This document shows, piece after piece, positions 8,303-15,587 of a DNA stretch of 28,635 bases (position 1 is its first letter; every line of letters starts with the position of its first letter). This stretch comes from an uncultured Faecalibacterium sp. (GTDB taxonomy: Bacteria > Bacillota > Clostridia > Oscillospirales > Ruminococcaceae). The notes under the pieces are model-generated. The model had not been told where the DNA came from, did no database searches, and worked only from the letters and a program-made list of their open reading frames with translations. The position numbers and the translations under genes were made by a program. Location: contig CAKSWQ010000028.1 of NCBI GenBank assembly GCA_934512105.1, forward strand, positions 1 to 28,635, in the 5' to 3' direction.

Positions 8303-8917
8303 ATGAAGCTTTGGAAACGATGGACGGCAGCGGTCCTTGCAGCTGCAATGGTGCTGCTGCTTTTAGCAGCCTGCGGGCCCTCCGGCCCTTCCGCACCGGA
8401 TGCGCCGGATAAGCCGGGCAGCAGCGAACCCGGCAAGGACCCCGCCGACCCCGGCACAGGAGAGCCCGGCAAAGACCCCTCTGAGGAAAATACCGGGGAA
8501 CAAAAGAAGGCCGCAGTGGTGGAAGTGCTGAACACGGTGCGCAAGAGCTACGGCAAGGAGACTCCGCTGGTCAAGGATGCCGAGGCCTGCGCCATGGCTG
8601 AAAAAATGGCACAATTGCAGCTGGACGGTCTGCTTGGCAAGTACGGCAGCGACCCGATGAAGAGCGAGCAGTATACGAAGGACTGGAACGCCATCAGCAA
8701 GCTGACGGTAAAGGGCAAAAAGCTGGTGGGCGTAGGCGGCTACGGTGCGTATCCCACAGCAACAGTTATCCGCAACTGGGCAGAGAACGGCAGTACCGTG
8801 AAAAAGGCACTGGTCAGTGATGGCAGTGCCACCCTTGTGGGCGTGGGCGTTGTGCAGAACACCGACCCCAAAACGAAGGATCAATACCCCATTATGGTGG
8901 TCGTGATGACCTACTGA
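8303..8917 (+). CDS. Secreted lipoprotein with CAP/SCP-like domain (paralogue 1)
   Basis: The 204 residues begin with a lipoprotein signal whose lipobox LAAC places the lipidated Cys at 24. A Pro/Gly/Ser/Glu linker (25-68) follows, holding EPGKDP twice. The folded part (about 70-204) opens with AAVVEVLNTVRKSYGKETPLVKDAEACAMAEKMA in shorter pieces and ends with GVGVVQN and a terminal VVVMTY. That opening helix and closing strands resemble the CAP (cysteine-rich secretory) fold, though its catalytic-like His residues are not obvious. GCGAGGGA precedes the ATG. The next gene ends in nearly the same residues and has an identical terminator, pointing to a local duplication. Function unknown; probably displayed on the outer face of the membrane. 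Confidence 0.7.
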   Translation: MKLWKRWTAAVLAAAMVLLLLAACGPSGPSAPDAPDKPGSSEPGKDPADPGTGEPGKDPSEENTGEQKKAAVVEVLNTVRKSYGKETPLVKDAEACAMAEKMAQLQLDGLLGKYGSDPMKSEQYTKDWNAISKLTVKGKKLVGVGGYGAYPTATVIRNWAENGSTVKKALVSDGSATLVGVGVVQNTDPKTKDQYPIMVVVMTY

Positions 8918-8924
8918 GTGCGTG

Positions 8925-8962
8925 CAAACGCCGCTGACGAAAAGTCGGCGGCGTTTTTGTGT
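8925..8962 (+). terminator. Terminator of lipoprotein 1 (duplicate of 9591-9628)
   Basis: ACGCCGCTGAC and GTCGGCGGCGT form an 11-bp stem with one T-G pair around GAAAA, then TTTTTG. All 38 bases recur at 9591-9628. Confidence 0.92.
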
Positions 8963-8972
8963 AATCCGCATA

Positions 8973-9003
8973 TTGACAAAAACATGCGGGGGGGGGGTAC
9001 CAT
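8973..9003 (+). promoter_or_regulatory. Putative phase-variable promoter with a G10 tract in the spacer
   Basis: A perfect -35 TTGACA (8973-8978) is followed by AAAACATGC and ten consecutive G (8988-8997), then TACCAT (8998-9003) as the best -10. The spacer is 19 bases here; losing two G would give the optimal 17. The run lies upstream of the second lipoprotein gene, where slipped-strand changes would tune transcription. The -10 matches only 4 of 6 consensus bases, and the tract length could be affected by sequencing error. Confidence 0.5.
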
Positions 9004-9011
9004 ATCTATAT

Positions 9012-9031
9012 GGCAGACTGCATGGTCTGCC
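9012..9031 (+). promoter_or_regulatory. Inverted repeat in the leader of lipoprotein 2
   Basis: GGCAGAC (9012-9018) and GTCTGCC (9025-9031) are a perfect 7-bp inverted repeat around TGCATG. It lies just after the expected transcription start. It could be an operator or an mRNA-stabilising hairpin. Confidence 0.5.
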
Positions 9032-9064
9032 GGGGTATTTATTACTTACAGGAGGGCAAAACGT

Positions 9065-9571
9065 ATGAAATGTATCAAAAAACTGGTTGCGCTTACGCTG
9101 GCTGCTGTGCTGGCGCTGGCTATGCTTACCGCTTGCAGCGGTACACCGAGCGTGCCAGAGGCAACAGATGAAGCAAAGCAGATTGTGGACAACATCAATG
9201 CGGTTCGGACGAAAAATGGCCTGTCGGCACTGGAGGTCAACACAGACGCAACGGATGTGGCTAGTAAAATTTTAGCGCTACATGAAAAGAGGGAACTGAA
9301 CCTGATTTCGACAGAGGACTACACAAAGGAAATACGTGAGCTGTATCTCATTCAGGTGGATGGAAGAGGCCGCGACGGCGATCTGATATCTGTATCTCAC
9401 AGATCGGGCGAGAAGTACCTGACCGAGAAATTCTGGCAGGAAAAGTATGATTTTAACAATATGGACTTTGGTGCTTGCCGGATCGTGCGCAACGCCGAGG
9501 CAAAATATGTTGGCGTTGTTATAAAACAGATCAGCAACGGTGAGTACTTTACGGTCGTTATGACTTACTGA
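9065..9571 (+). CDS. Secreted lipoprotein (paralogue 2)
   Basis: The 168-residue product has a signal peptide and lipobox LTAC with Cys24. A helical segment follows, KQIVDNINAVRTKNGLSALEV in overlapping order with paralogue 1's VVEVLNTVRKSYGKETPLV. The end, YVGVVIKQ..YFTVVMTY, matches the VVVMTY end of its neighbour. The middle is more charged and there is no Pro-rich linker. The ATG at 9065 has AGGAGGG 8 bases upstream; longer in-frame openings lack a ribosome site and would lose the signal peptide. Expression may be set by the G-tract promoter. A divergent CAP-like domain is plausible but not proved. Confidence 0.7.
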   Translation: MKCIKKLVALTLAAVLALAMLTACSGTPSVPEATDEAKQIVDNINAVRTKNGLSALEVNTDATDVASKILALHEKRELNLISTEDYTKEIRELYLIQVDGRGRDGDLISVSHRSGEKYLTEKFWQEKYDFNNMDFGACRIVRNAEAKYVGVVIKQISNGEYFTVVMTY

Positions 9572-9590
9572 GTTGTAATTTAAAACCACG

Positions 9591-9628
9591 CAAACGCCGC
9601 TGACGAAAAGTCGGCGGCGTTTTTGTGT
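9591..9628 (+). terminator. Terminator of lipoprotein 2 (identical to 8925-8962)
   Basis: Same 11-bp stem, GAAAA loop and T-tract as the copy after lipoprotein 1, identical over 38 bases. Confidence 0.92.
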
Positions 9629-9646
9629 GGTCTGCCGGACAACGCA

Positions 9647-9694
9647 AAAACACCCCGGACGGGCGGTTCTGCCGCTTGGCCGGGGTGTTGTTTT
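9647..9694 (-). terminator. Terminator of the 41-aa protein gene, possibly bidirectional
   Basis: CACCCCGG (9651-9658) pairs with CCGGGGTG (9680-9687). On the minus strand TTTTT follows directly. On the plus strand the tract is TTGTTTT, so it may also back up the lipoprotein terminator. Confidence 0.8.
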
Positions 9695-9705
9695 GCAAGA
9701 AAATA

Positions 9706-9831
9706 TTACTGCTCGTTTTCGTAGATCTTGATATAACGCGGGGCGCTTTTATCCTGCCAGAACAGCAGAATGGCGGTCAGGGCGACAGCCAGTGTGGTGA
9801 GGACGGCGAGCAGAGCTTTGAGAACTTTCAT
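9706..9831 (-). CDS. Small 41-aa single-pass membrane protein
   Basis: A minus-strand frame starts at ATG 9831-9829 and encodes 41 residues: a basic start (MKVLKA), a hydrophobic helix about 6-25, and a charged tail ending YIKIYENEQ. Support comes from a full AAGGAGG ribosome site before the ATG, a consensus promoter at 9926-9898 and a terminator directly after the stop, so it is an independent transcription unit. Longer in-frame versions start upstream of the ribosome site and are unlikely. It is divergent from the Rnf operon. The protein is too short for family assignment; small regulators of membrane complexes look like this, but that is inference. Confidence 0.7.
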   Translation of the reverse strand: MKVLKALLAVLTTLAVALTAILLFWQDKSAPRYIKIYENEQ

Positions 9832-9897
9832 GGTTTGGTGCCTCCTTGTGAAGTTCGGGAGCGGAGCGGGGGACGTTCCGCCTGTCATGTTAGGTAT

Positions 9898-9926
9898 AGT
9901 ATAGCATATTCCCGCAGCAAAGGCAA
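9898..9926 (-). promoter_or_regulatory. Promoter of the 41-aa protein gene
   Basis: On the minus strand: -35 TTGCCT (9926-9921), 17-base spacer, -10 TATACT (9903-9898). Confidence 0.65.
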
Positions 9927-9964
9927 ACGGCAGAGTGGGGAGAGCAAAAAGAAAAATACGGAGG

Positions 9965-9978
9965 TTAGTTAAAACTAA
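9965..9978. promoter_or_regulatory. Inverted repeat in the divergent Rnf control region
   Basis: TTAGTT (9965-9970) and AACTAA (9973-9978) flank AA. The repeat lies between the two divergent promoters. The regulator is not recognised; it does not match the Rex consensus TTGTTAAnnnnTTAACAA. Confidence 0.45.
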
Positions 9979-10034
9979 TCACCGAAAACGAATAAGAAAG
10001 TTCAGGAAAATTCATCATTTGGGGCGTGATGTCG

Positions 10035-10062
10035 TTGACTTCCCGCGTCAAAATGATACAAT
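10035..10062 (+). promoter_or_regulatory. Promoter of the rnf operon with an overlapping palindrome
   Basis: -35 TTGACT (10035-10040), 16-base spacer, -10 TACAAT (10057-10062). TTGAC (10035-10039) and GTCAA (10047-10051) form an inverted repeat over the -35 and spacer, a typical place for a repressor. A leader of about 80 bases follows. Confidence 0.65.
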
Positions 10063-10151
10063 AAGTGTGTTAAGCAGCTGCTGTCCCTGTACCAGTGCGC
10101 CTGCATGGGCGAGGGGATGGCAATTCAAGCAGAATGGGGGATTTGAAATCC

Positions 10152-11468
10152 ATGTTGAACAAGCTGAAACGTGCGGCGCTTGGCGCGCATACGCCGCATG
10201 ACAAGGCAACTGCTGCAAGCAAACCTGTCCCGATGCCTCTGCCCGCGCAGGTACGCATCCTTATGAGCCAGCACATTGGCGCACCCGCCAAGGCACTGGT
10301 GAAAAAAGGCGATGAAGTGTTCGTCGGCACCAAGATCGGTGAGGCGGGCGGCTTTGTCTCCGCAAATATCCACTCCAGTGTTTCCGGTACGGTAGCTGCG
10401 GTGGAGGCTTTCCGTCTGTCCAATGGCCGTATGTGCGATTCTGTGGTCATCAAGACCGATGGCAAGCAGACCGTAGACCCGGCTGTCAAGGCACCGGAAG
10501 TCACCGATAAGGCCAGCTTCCTTGCTGCCGTGCGCGAGTGCGGTCTGGTCGGTCTGGGCGGCGCAGGCTTCCCCACCGATGTGAAGCTGCAGCCCAAGCA
10601 GCCGGTGGATACCCTGCTGATCAACGCCTCCGAGTGCGAGGTGTGGCTGACCAGCGACACGCAGGAGATGCTGGAGTGCAGCGATGATATCATCCGCGGC
10701 ATCAAGGCTGTGCTGAAGTATACCGGCATCCCCAAGTGCATCATTGGTATTGAGAACAACAAGCCCGAGTGCATCGACCTGCTGTGCAAAAAGACCAAGG
10801 ACGACAGCGCTATCGAGGTAAAGCCCCTGCCCAGTGTCTACGGCACCGGCGCAGAGCTGATCCTGATCGAGAAGTGCCTCGGCCGCGAGGTGCCCCACGG
10901 CGGTCTGCCCGCCGATGCAGGTGCTATCGTGATGAACGTGACCAGCGTTTCCACGCTGGGCAAGTATCTGGCTACCGGTATGCCGGTGGTCCAGCGTACC
11001 ATCACCGTGGACGGCGATGCCTGCGCAAAGCCCCAGAACGTTGTTGTGCCCGTGGGCACCGCTTATCAGGACATTCTGGACTATGTGGGCGTCAAGGGCG
11101 AGCTGGGCAAGGTGGTTGCCGGCGGTGCCATGATGGGCCCCGCTGTGGAGAACCTTTCCTACCCCACCACCAAGACCACTTCCGGTCTGATCCTGCTGAG
11201 CAAGGCAGCTGCACAGCCTGCACCGGTCAACCCCTGCATCCGCTGCGGCCGCTGCGTGGAGTACTGCCCCATGGGTCTGGAGCCCGTGGAGGTCAATCAG
11301 GCCTACGCCGCCCGCGATGTGCAGGAGCTGGGCAAGCTGCATGCTGACTACTGCTTCAACTGCGGCAGCTGCTCCTTCGTCTGCCCGGCAAAGCGCCCGG
11401 TCACCCAGATGATGAGTCTGGCCAAGGCCTTCTATCTTGGCGAAATCAAAAAAGGAGGCAATAAGTAA
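10152..11468 (+). CDS. rnfC: Rnf complex subunit C (NADH-binding, 2 x [4Fe-4S])
   Basis: This peripheral cytoplasmic subunit of the ferredoxin:NAD+ oxidoreductase binds NADH and FMN. From the chosen ATG it has 438 residues: an RnfC N-terminal domain with PHDKATA and HIGAPAKALVKKGDEVFVGTKIGEA (the usual RnfC entry), a Rossmann-like FMN/NADH domain with GLGGAGFPTDVK, an SLBB region, and two clusters, CIRCGRCVEYCP (from about 362) and CFNCGSCSFVCP (from about 401). The ATG at 10152 is preceded by GGGGGAT; in-frame ATG 10134 and GTG 10095 are alternatives with poorer spacing. The stop overlaps the rnfD start by one base (TAATG). Confidence 0.95.
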   Translation: MLNKLKRAALGAHTPHDKATAASKPVPMPLPAQVRILMSQHIGAPAKALVKKGDEVFVGTKIGEAGGFVSANIHSSVSGTVAAVEAFRLSNGRMCDSVVIKTDGKQTVDPAVKAPEVTDKASFLAAVRECGLVGLGGAGFPTDVKLQPKQPVDTLLINASECEVWLTSDTQEMLECSDDIIRGIKAVLKYTGIPKCIIGIENNKPECIDLLCKKTKDDSAIEVKPLPSVYGTGAELILIEKCLGREVPHGGLPADAGAIVMNVTSVSTLGKYLATGMPVVQRTITVDGDACAKPQNVVVPVGTAYQDILDYVGVKGELGKVVAGGAMMGPAVENLSYPTTKTTSGLILLSKAAAQPAPVNPCIRCGRCVEYCPMGLEPVEVNQAYAARDVQELGKLHADYCFNCGSCSFVCPAKRPVTQMMSLAKAFYLGEIKKGGNK

Positions 11469-12427
11469 TGGATACGAAGCTTATTGTTTCGGCTTCCCCG
11501 CACGTCCGCAGTGACGAGACCACCCAGAGCCTGATGGCGAATGTGATCGTTGCACTGTGCCCCTGCGTGGTTGCCTCTGCGATCATTTTCGGCGTGCGCG
11601 CCCTGCTGGTCACCGCCGTTTCCGTGGTGGCCTGTGTGGTCTTTGAGTGGCTGTACTGCAAGCTGCTGAAGCGTCCGAACCCCATCAGCGACCTGTCCGC
11701 TGTGGTCACCGGCATCATTCTGGCCATGAACGTGCCCGTGGGCATGCCCATCGGTCAGCTGATCATCGGCGATCTGGTGGCTATCATCGTTGTCAAGCAG
11801 CTGTTCGGCGGCATTGGCATGAACTTTGCAAACCCCGCTCTGGTGGGCCGTATCGTGCTGTTCATCAGCTTTGCAGGCTCCATGAATCAGTGGGTGTTCC
11901 CGGATGCAGCGGTGGATCAGCTGTCCAAGGCTACCCCGCTGGCTGTGGCAGATCCCTCCAAGCTGAGCCTGCTGGATCTGTTCATGGGCATCCACGGCGG
12001 TGTGCTGGGCGAGACCTGCGCACTGGCTATCGTGCTGGGTCTGATCTATCTGGTGGCTACCAAGACCATCAGCATCGCCATCCCGGCTTCCTACGTTGGC
12101 AGCGTGTTCGTGTTCTACCTGATCGCTACCAAGGATCTGCACACCGCACTGGTTGCCGTGCTGAGCGGCGGCCTGCTGTTCGGCGCTGTGTTCATGGCTA
12201 CCGACTACGTTACCAGCCCCTTTACCCTGAAGGGCAAGCTGGTGTACGGCGTTTGCCTTGGCATCGTTACCTTTGCCATCCGCTACTGGGGCAGCTACAC
12301 CGAGGGCGTGTCCTTCGCACTGCTGTTCATGAACCTGTGGGTCCCGTACATCAATGATCTGACCCGTCAGACCCCGTATGGCTATGTGAAGCCTGCAAAG
12401 AAAGCGAAGGAGGGTGCTGGCAAATGA
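11468..12427 (+). CDS. rnfD: Rnf complex subunit D (flavinylated membrane subunit)
   Basis: This integral membrane subunit carries covalent FMN and takes part in electron transfer coupled to ion pumping. The 319 residues have multiple hydrophobic helices, NPISDLSAVVTGIILAMN at about 71-88 and GGIGMNFANPALVGR at about 114-128, both typical of RnfD/NqrB. The FMN-attachment site is expected at Thr156 in SKATPL. AAAGGAGG lies before the start, which overlaps the rnfC stop. Its own stop overlaps the rnfG start (ATGA). Confidence 0.95.
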   Translation: MDTKLIVSASPHVRSDETTQSLMANVIVALCPCVVASAIIFGVRALLVTAVSVVACVVFEWLYCKLLKRPNPISDLSAVVTGIILAMNVPVGMPIGQLIIGDLVAIIVVKQLFGGIGMNFANPALVGRIVLFISFAGSMNQWVFPDAAVDQLSKATPLAVADPSKLSLLDLFMGIHGGVLGETCALAIVLGLIYLVATKTISIAIPASYVGSVFVFYLIATKDLHTALVAVLSGGLLFGAVFMATDYVTSPFTLKGKLVYGVCLGIVTFAIRYWGSYTEGVSFALLFMNLWVPYINDLTRQTPYGYVKPAKKAKEGAGK

Positions 12428-12978
12428 GTAAGACTGCAAATTCCAGCTGGGAAACCACCGGTAAGCCCATCGTTGTGCTGACCGTCATCTCTCTGATCGT
12501 CAGCCTGCTGCTGGCTCTGGTGAACGGCATGACCGCTCCCGTTATCAAGGAGAACACCCGCCGCACCACGCTGGCTGCTTATGTCAGCGTGATGCCCTCT
12601 GTTTCGGACGCAGCTACGCTGGAGGAAGTTACCGATTACACCACCGCCAATGTTACCGGCGTGGTGAAGGCTCCCGATGGCGGCATTGCCATCAAGGCCG
12701 AGGAAAAGGGCTTTGACGGCGGCATCCTGACCGTGATCATGGGCTTCGACGCCAACGGCGCCGAGACCGGCATCTGGGTGGACGCTTCTACCCAGACCAA
12801 GGGCATCGGCTCCAATGTGTCCACCGATGACTATCTGGCACAGTTCAACGGCATGGACGGCACCAAGAACATTGTGATGAATCAGGATTTCGATGCGTAC
12901 AGCGGCGCAACCATTTCGTCCACCGCTCTGTTTGCTGCCATCAATGACTGCATCAACTGCTTCAACGAGCTGGCATAA
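12424..12978 (+). CDS. rnfG: Rnf complex subunit G (flavinylated extracytoplasmic subunit)
   Basis: This subunit has one N-terminal transmembrane helix (about 14-36) and an FMN-binding domain outside the membrane. The flavinylation motif SGAT lies at 160-163 within DAYSGATISSTAL, with Thr163 as the expected attachment residue. Length 184 aa, normal for the family. The start overlaps the rnfD stop by four bases. ApbE, which attaches the FMN, is not in the window. Confidence 0.95.
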   Translation: MSKTANSSWETTGKPIVVLTVISLIVSLLLALVNGMTAPVIKENTRRTTLAAYVSVMPSVSDAATLEEVTDYTTANVTGVVKAPDGGIAIKAEEKGFDGGILTVIMGFDANGAETGIWVDASTQTKGIGSNVSTDDYLAQFNGMDGTKNIVMNQDFDAYSGATISSTALFAAINDCINCFNELA

Positions 12979-12995
12979 AAGGAGGTTGGTAAGAA

Positions 12996-13661
12996 ATGGC
13001 ACAAGAAAATAAGTCCAAGGTAAGCATCCTTACCAACGGCATCATCAAAGAAAACCCCGTTCTGCGTCTGGTTCTGGGTACCTGCTCCATTCTGGCAGTT
13101 ACCACCGCAGTTTCCAGCGCTCTGGGCATGGGCGCCGCCTTCACCTTCGTGCTGGTGTGCTCCAATATCATGATCTCCCTGCTGCGCAAGGTGATCCCCG
13201 GCAAGGTGCATCTGCCCTGCTACATCGTCATCATTGCAGGCTTTGTGACCATCGTGCAGATGTTCATGCAGGCCTACATGGAAAGCCTGTACAACGCACT
13301 GGGCGTGTTCCTGCCCCTGATCGTTGTCAACTGTATCATTCTGGGCCGTGCCGAGATGTTCGCCTGCAAGAACAATGTCGTGGACTCCGCACTGGACGGT
13401 GTGGGCATGGGCATCGGCTACACCCTCACCGCTACCCTGATGGCAACCATCCGTGAGATCCTGGGCAGCGGCACCTGGCTGGGCTTCCAGGTGATCCCGG
13501 AAAGCGTTGCCAAGGTCTCCATCATGACGCAGGCTCCCGGCGCCTTCTTCTGCTACGGCATCCTGATGGCAGGCTGCATCTGGCTGGAAGGCAAGCTGGA
13601 CGCCCGCATCGAGCGCAAGAGCTGCTGTGATCTTGACAATCTGAAGAAGGAGGCGGAATAA
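12996..13661 (+). CDS. rnfE: Rnf complex subunit E (membrane)
   Basis: This 221-residue membrane subunit is homologous to RnfA, inserted in opposite topology. Family segments include ENPVLRLVLGTCSILAVT (about 19-36) with the cluster-binding Cys, and LPLIVVNCIILGRAE (about 107-121) with the second. The two Cys-containing half-helices of RnfA and RnfE hold a membrane [2Fe-2S] cluster. AAAAGGAGG precedes the ATG. Confidence 0.95.
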   Translation: MAQENKSKVSILTNGIIKENPVLRLVLGTCSILAVTTAVSSALGMGAAFTFVLVCSNIMISLLRKVIPGKVHLPCYIVIIAGFVTIVQMFMQAYMESLYNALGVFLPLIVVNCIILGRAEMFACKNNVVDSALDGVGMGIGYTLTATLMATIREILGSGTWLGFQVIPESVAKVSIMTQAPGAFFCYGILMAGCIWLEGKLDARIERKSCCDLDNLKKEAE

Positions 13662-13662
13662 G

Positions 13663-14295
13663 ATGCTCGTCAAACTCGCTGCGATCTTCTTCAGCATGAT
13701 CCTTGTCAACAACTATGTGCTGGTGAAGTTCTACGGTATCTGCCCGTTCCTGGGCGTTTCCAAAAAGCTGGATTCCGCTGTGGGTATGTCCGGTGCTGTC
13801 ATCTTTGTCATGTTCATGGCAACGGCCGTTACCTTCCCCATCCAGATCTTCATTCTGGACCAGGCTGGTCTGAGCTACCTGCAGACCATCGTGTTCATTC
13901 TGGTCATCGCTGTGCTGGTGCAGTTCATCGAGATCTTCCTCAAGAAGTACATGGTTGCACTGTATAACTCGCTGGGCGTTTATCTGCCCCTGATCACCAC
14001 CAACTGCTGCGTGCTGGCCGTGACCATTCTGGTCGTGGGCGACTACGGCGCCGATGTGGCTGCACACGGCTTCGGCTACGCCTACATCGAGGCTCTGATC
14101 TGCGCTATCGGCGCAGGCTGCGGCTTTATGCTGGCCATGGTCATGTTCAGCGGCGTGCGTAAGCGCGTGGAAGCCTGCGATCCCCCGGCACCCTTCAAGG
14201 GCCTGCCCATCACCCTGATCGCAGCTGCAATCACCAGCCTGTCCTTCATGGGCTTCGGCGGCATCGTCGAAAACCTGTTCAATGTTACGCTGTAA
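13663..14295 (+). CDS. rnfA: Rnf complex subunit A (membrane)
   Basis: This six-helix, 210-residue partner of RnfE begins one base after the rnfE stop with its ribosome site AGGAGG inside rnfE. It shows NNYVLVKFYGICPFLGVSKK (about 14-33) and LPLITTNCCVLAV (about 109-121), the conserved Cys-bearing helices. With RnfE it forms the intramembrane electron and ion path. Confidence 0.95.
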   Translation: MLVKLAAIFFSMILVNNYVLVKFYGICPFLGVSKKLDSAVGMSGAVIFVMFMATAVTFPIQIFILDQAGLSYLQTIVFILVIAVLVQFIEIFLKKYMVALYNSLGVYLPLITTNCCVLAVTILVVGDYGADVAAHGFGYAYIEALICAIGAGCGFMLAMVMFSGVRKRVEACDPPAPFKGLPITLIAAAITSLSFMGFGGIVENLFNVTL

Positions 14296-14310
14296 GGGAG
14301 GAACAGGACT

Positions 14311-15210
14311 ATGAATATTGTATCTGCTGTTATCCTGTGCACCATCGTGGGCGCTGTGGGTGCTATCATTCTGGTGGCTGCCGCAAAGTTCATGGCGGTG
14401 GAGGAAGACCCCCGCATTGAGGAAGTTTCCGCCTGTCTGGCCGGCGCAAACTGCGGCGGCTGCGGCTACGCAGGCTGCGCCGACTACGCCAAGGCAGTTG
14501 TTCTGGACGGCGTGCCCTGCGACAAGTGCGCACCCGGCGGCCCCAAGGCTGCCGCTGCCATTGCCAAGATCATGGGCGGCGAGGCAAGCGCCGTAGAGAA
14601 GAAGGCTGTTGTGCAGTGTCAGGGCAGCTCCGAGCACTGCAAGCCCGCCTACGACTACAAGGGCATCCAGACCTGCGCTGCTGCTGCAGCCCTGTACGGC
14701 GGCCCCAAGACCTGCTCCTTCGCCTGCATCGGTCTGGGCGACTGCACCAAGGTGTGTAAGTTCGACGCCATCCACATCGTGGACGGTGTGGCCAAGGTGG
14801 ACAAGGACAAGTGCACCGGCTGTGGTGCCTGCGCCAACATCTGCCCCAAGCAGGTGATTATGATCGACGCCGGCGGCCCCCGCAAGCCGGTGGTCATGTG
14901 CTCCAACAAGGACAAGGGTGCTGTGGCCAACAAGCTGTGCACCACCTCCTGCATCGCCTGCGGCATGTGCGAGCGCACCTGTAAGTTCGACGCCATCCAT
15001 GTTGTGGACGGCGTGGCACGCGTTGATTACGACAAGTGCAAGGGCTGCGGTATGTGTGCCCAGAAGTGCCCCAAGCACATCATCCTGTTCCCGCTGAAGG
15101 ACGACCCCAATCCCCCGAAGCCCGTGGTGAAGCCCGCCGCTCCCGCTGCTGCCCCCGCAGCAAAGCCGGAGGCCAAGGCTGAGGCAAAGCCCGAGACCAA
15201 GGCAGAGTAA
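14311..15210 (+). CDS. rnfB: Rnf complex subunit B (ferredoxin-oxidising, multi-cluster)
   Basis: It accepts electrons from reduced ferredoxin. The 299 residues have an N-terminal membrane helix (about 5-24), a four-Cys cluster motif (Cys42, 48, 51, 56, with further Cys70 and 73), then two ferredoxin-like modules with CSFACIGLGDCTKVCK (about 135-150), CTGCGACANICP (168-179), CIACGMCERTCK (214-225) and CKGCGMCAQKCP (243-254). A tail of Pro, Ala, Lys and Glu (about 269-299) is extra. GGGAGGAAC precedes the ATG. It ends the operon in the order C-D-G-E-A-B usual for clostridial Rnf. Confidence 0.95.
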   Translation: MNIVSAVILCTIVGAVGAIILVAAAKFMAVEEDPRIEEVSACLAGANCGGCGYAGCADYAKAVVLDGVPCDKCAPGGPKAAAAIAKIMGGEASAVEKKAVVQCQGSSEHCKPAYDYKGIQTCAAAAALYGGPKTCSFACIGLGDCTKVCKFDAIHIVDGVAKVDKDKCTGCGACANICPKQVIMIDAGGPRKPVVMCSNKDKGAVANKLCTTSCIACGMCERTCKFDAIHVVDGVARVDYDKCKGCGMCAQKCPKHIILFPLKDDPNPPKPVVKPAAPAAAPAAKPEAKAEAKPETKAE

Positions 15211-15220
15211 ACTGTAAACC

Positions 15221-15257
15221 AAAGCCCGCCGTGCAGCAATGCCCGGCGGGCTTTTTG
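15221..15257 (+). terminator. Terminator of the rnf operon
   Basis: GCCCGCCG (15224-15231) and CGGCGGGC (15244-15251) form the stem, followed by TTTTT. It starts 10 bases after the rnfB stop. Confidence 0.93.
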
Positions 15258-15275
15258 GTATAAAAAATGATTGGG

Positions 15276-15476
15276 AATGCCCTCCGCTTGCGCTCTGGGC
15301 ATCTTCAGCGGAATAATTATTTTTAATTTCGCGTTTGTCGCGCTCTGCGGAGCGCTCCAAACGCTTTTTTCACAGGGGGCTGTAAAGGCAAACAGCAACG
15401 CACTCCGCAGCGCCGCGCTTCCGAAGGAAGCGGCGCTGCAAATGCAGTTTACCGTTGCGACCCTTCTTGTGAAAAA
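15276..15476 (+). repeat. Dispersed repeat, copy B (core module plus second module)
   Basis: 15276-15393 repeats the core of copy A, with the same CGTTTG/CAAACG hairpin. 15407-15476 is a second module: a bulged hairpin GCAGCGCC-gc-GCTTCC / GGAAGC-GGCGCTGC (15407-15439) and then AAATGCAGTTT and GTTGCGACCC. The module is flanked by inverted, imperfect ends (TTTTTTCACA near 15364 and TTGTGAAAAA near 15467), giving a fold-back layout like a small non-autonomous element. It fills the gap between rnfB and birA. Confidence 0.75.
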
Positions 15477-15512
15477 GGCAGAACGGAACGCCCGCAGGCG
15501 TTCCGTTCTGCC
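15472..15512 (-). terminator. Terminator of birA
   Basis: 15477-15512 is a perfect 16-bp stem with a 4-base loop (GGCAGAACGGAACGCC with its complement). On the minus strand TTTTT follows (15476-15472). It lies 76 bases past the birA stop. Confidence 0.85.
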
Positions 15513-15587
15513 AAAATCTAAAATAAACTTTCCTTAAATCATGCCCAGAGCAACGCGGAGGGCATTATAAATGGTCCGCTTTCCCAT

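Noticed and set aside
9625..9972. 115-codon plus-strand frame opposite the 41-aa membrane protein
   Set aside because: Lacks a ribosome site and runs through a terminator and a promoter of the reverse strand.
13522..15360. 612-codon minus-strand frame opposite rnfE, rnfA and rnfB
   Set aside because: His/Gly-rich composition typical of antisense reading through conserved genes; the plus strand encodes clear Rnf subunits.
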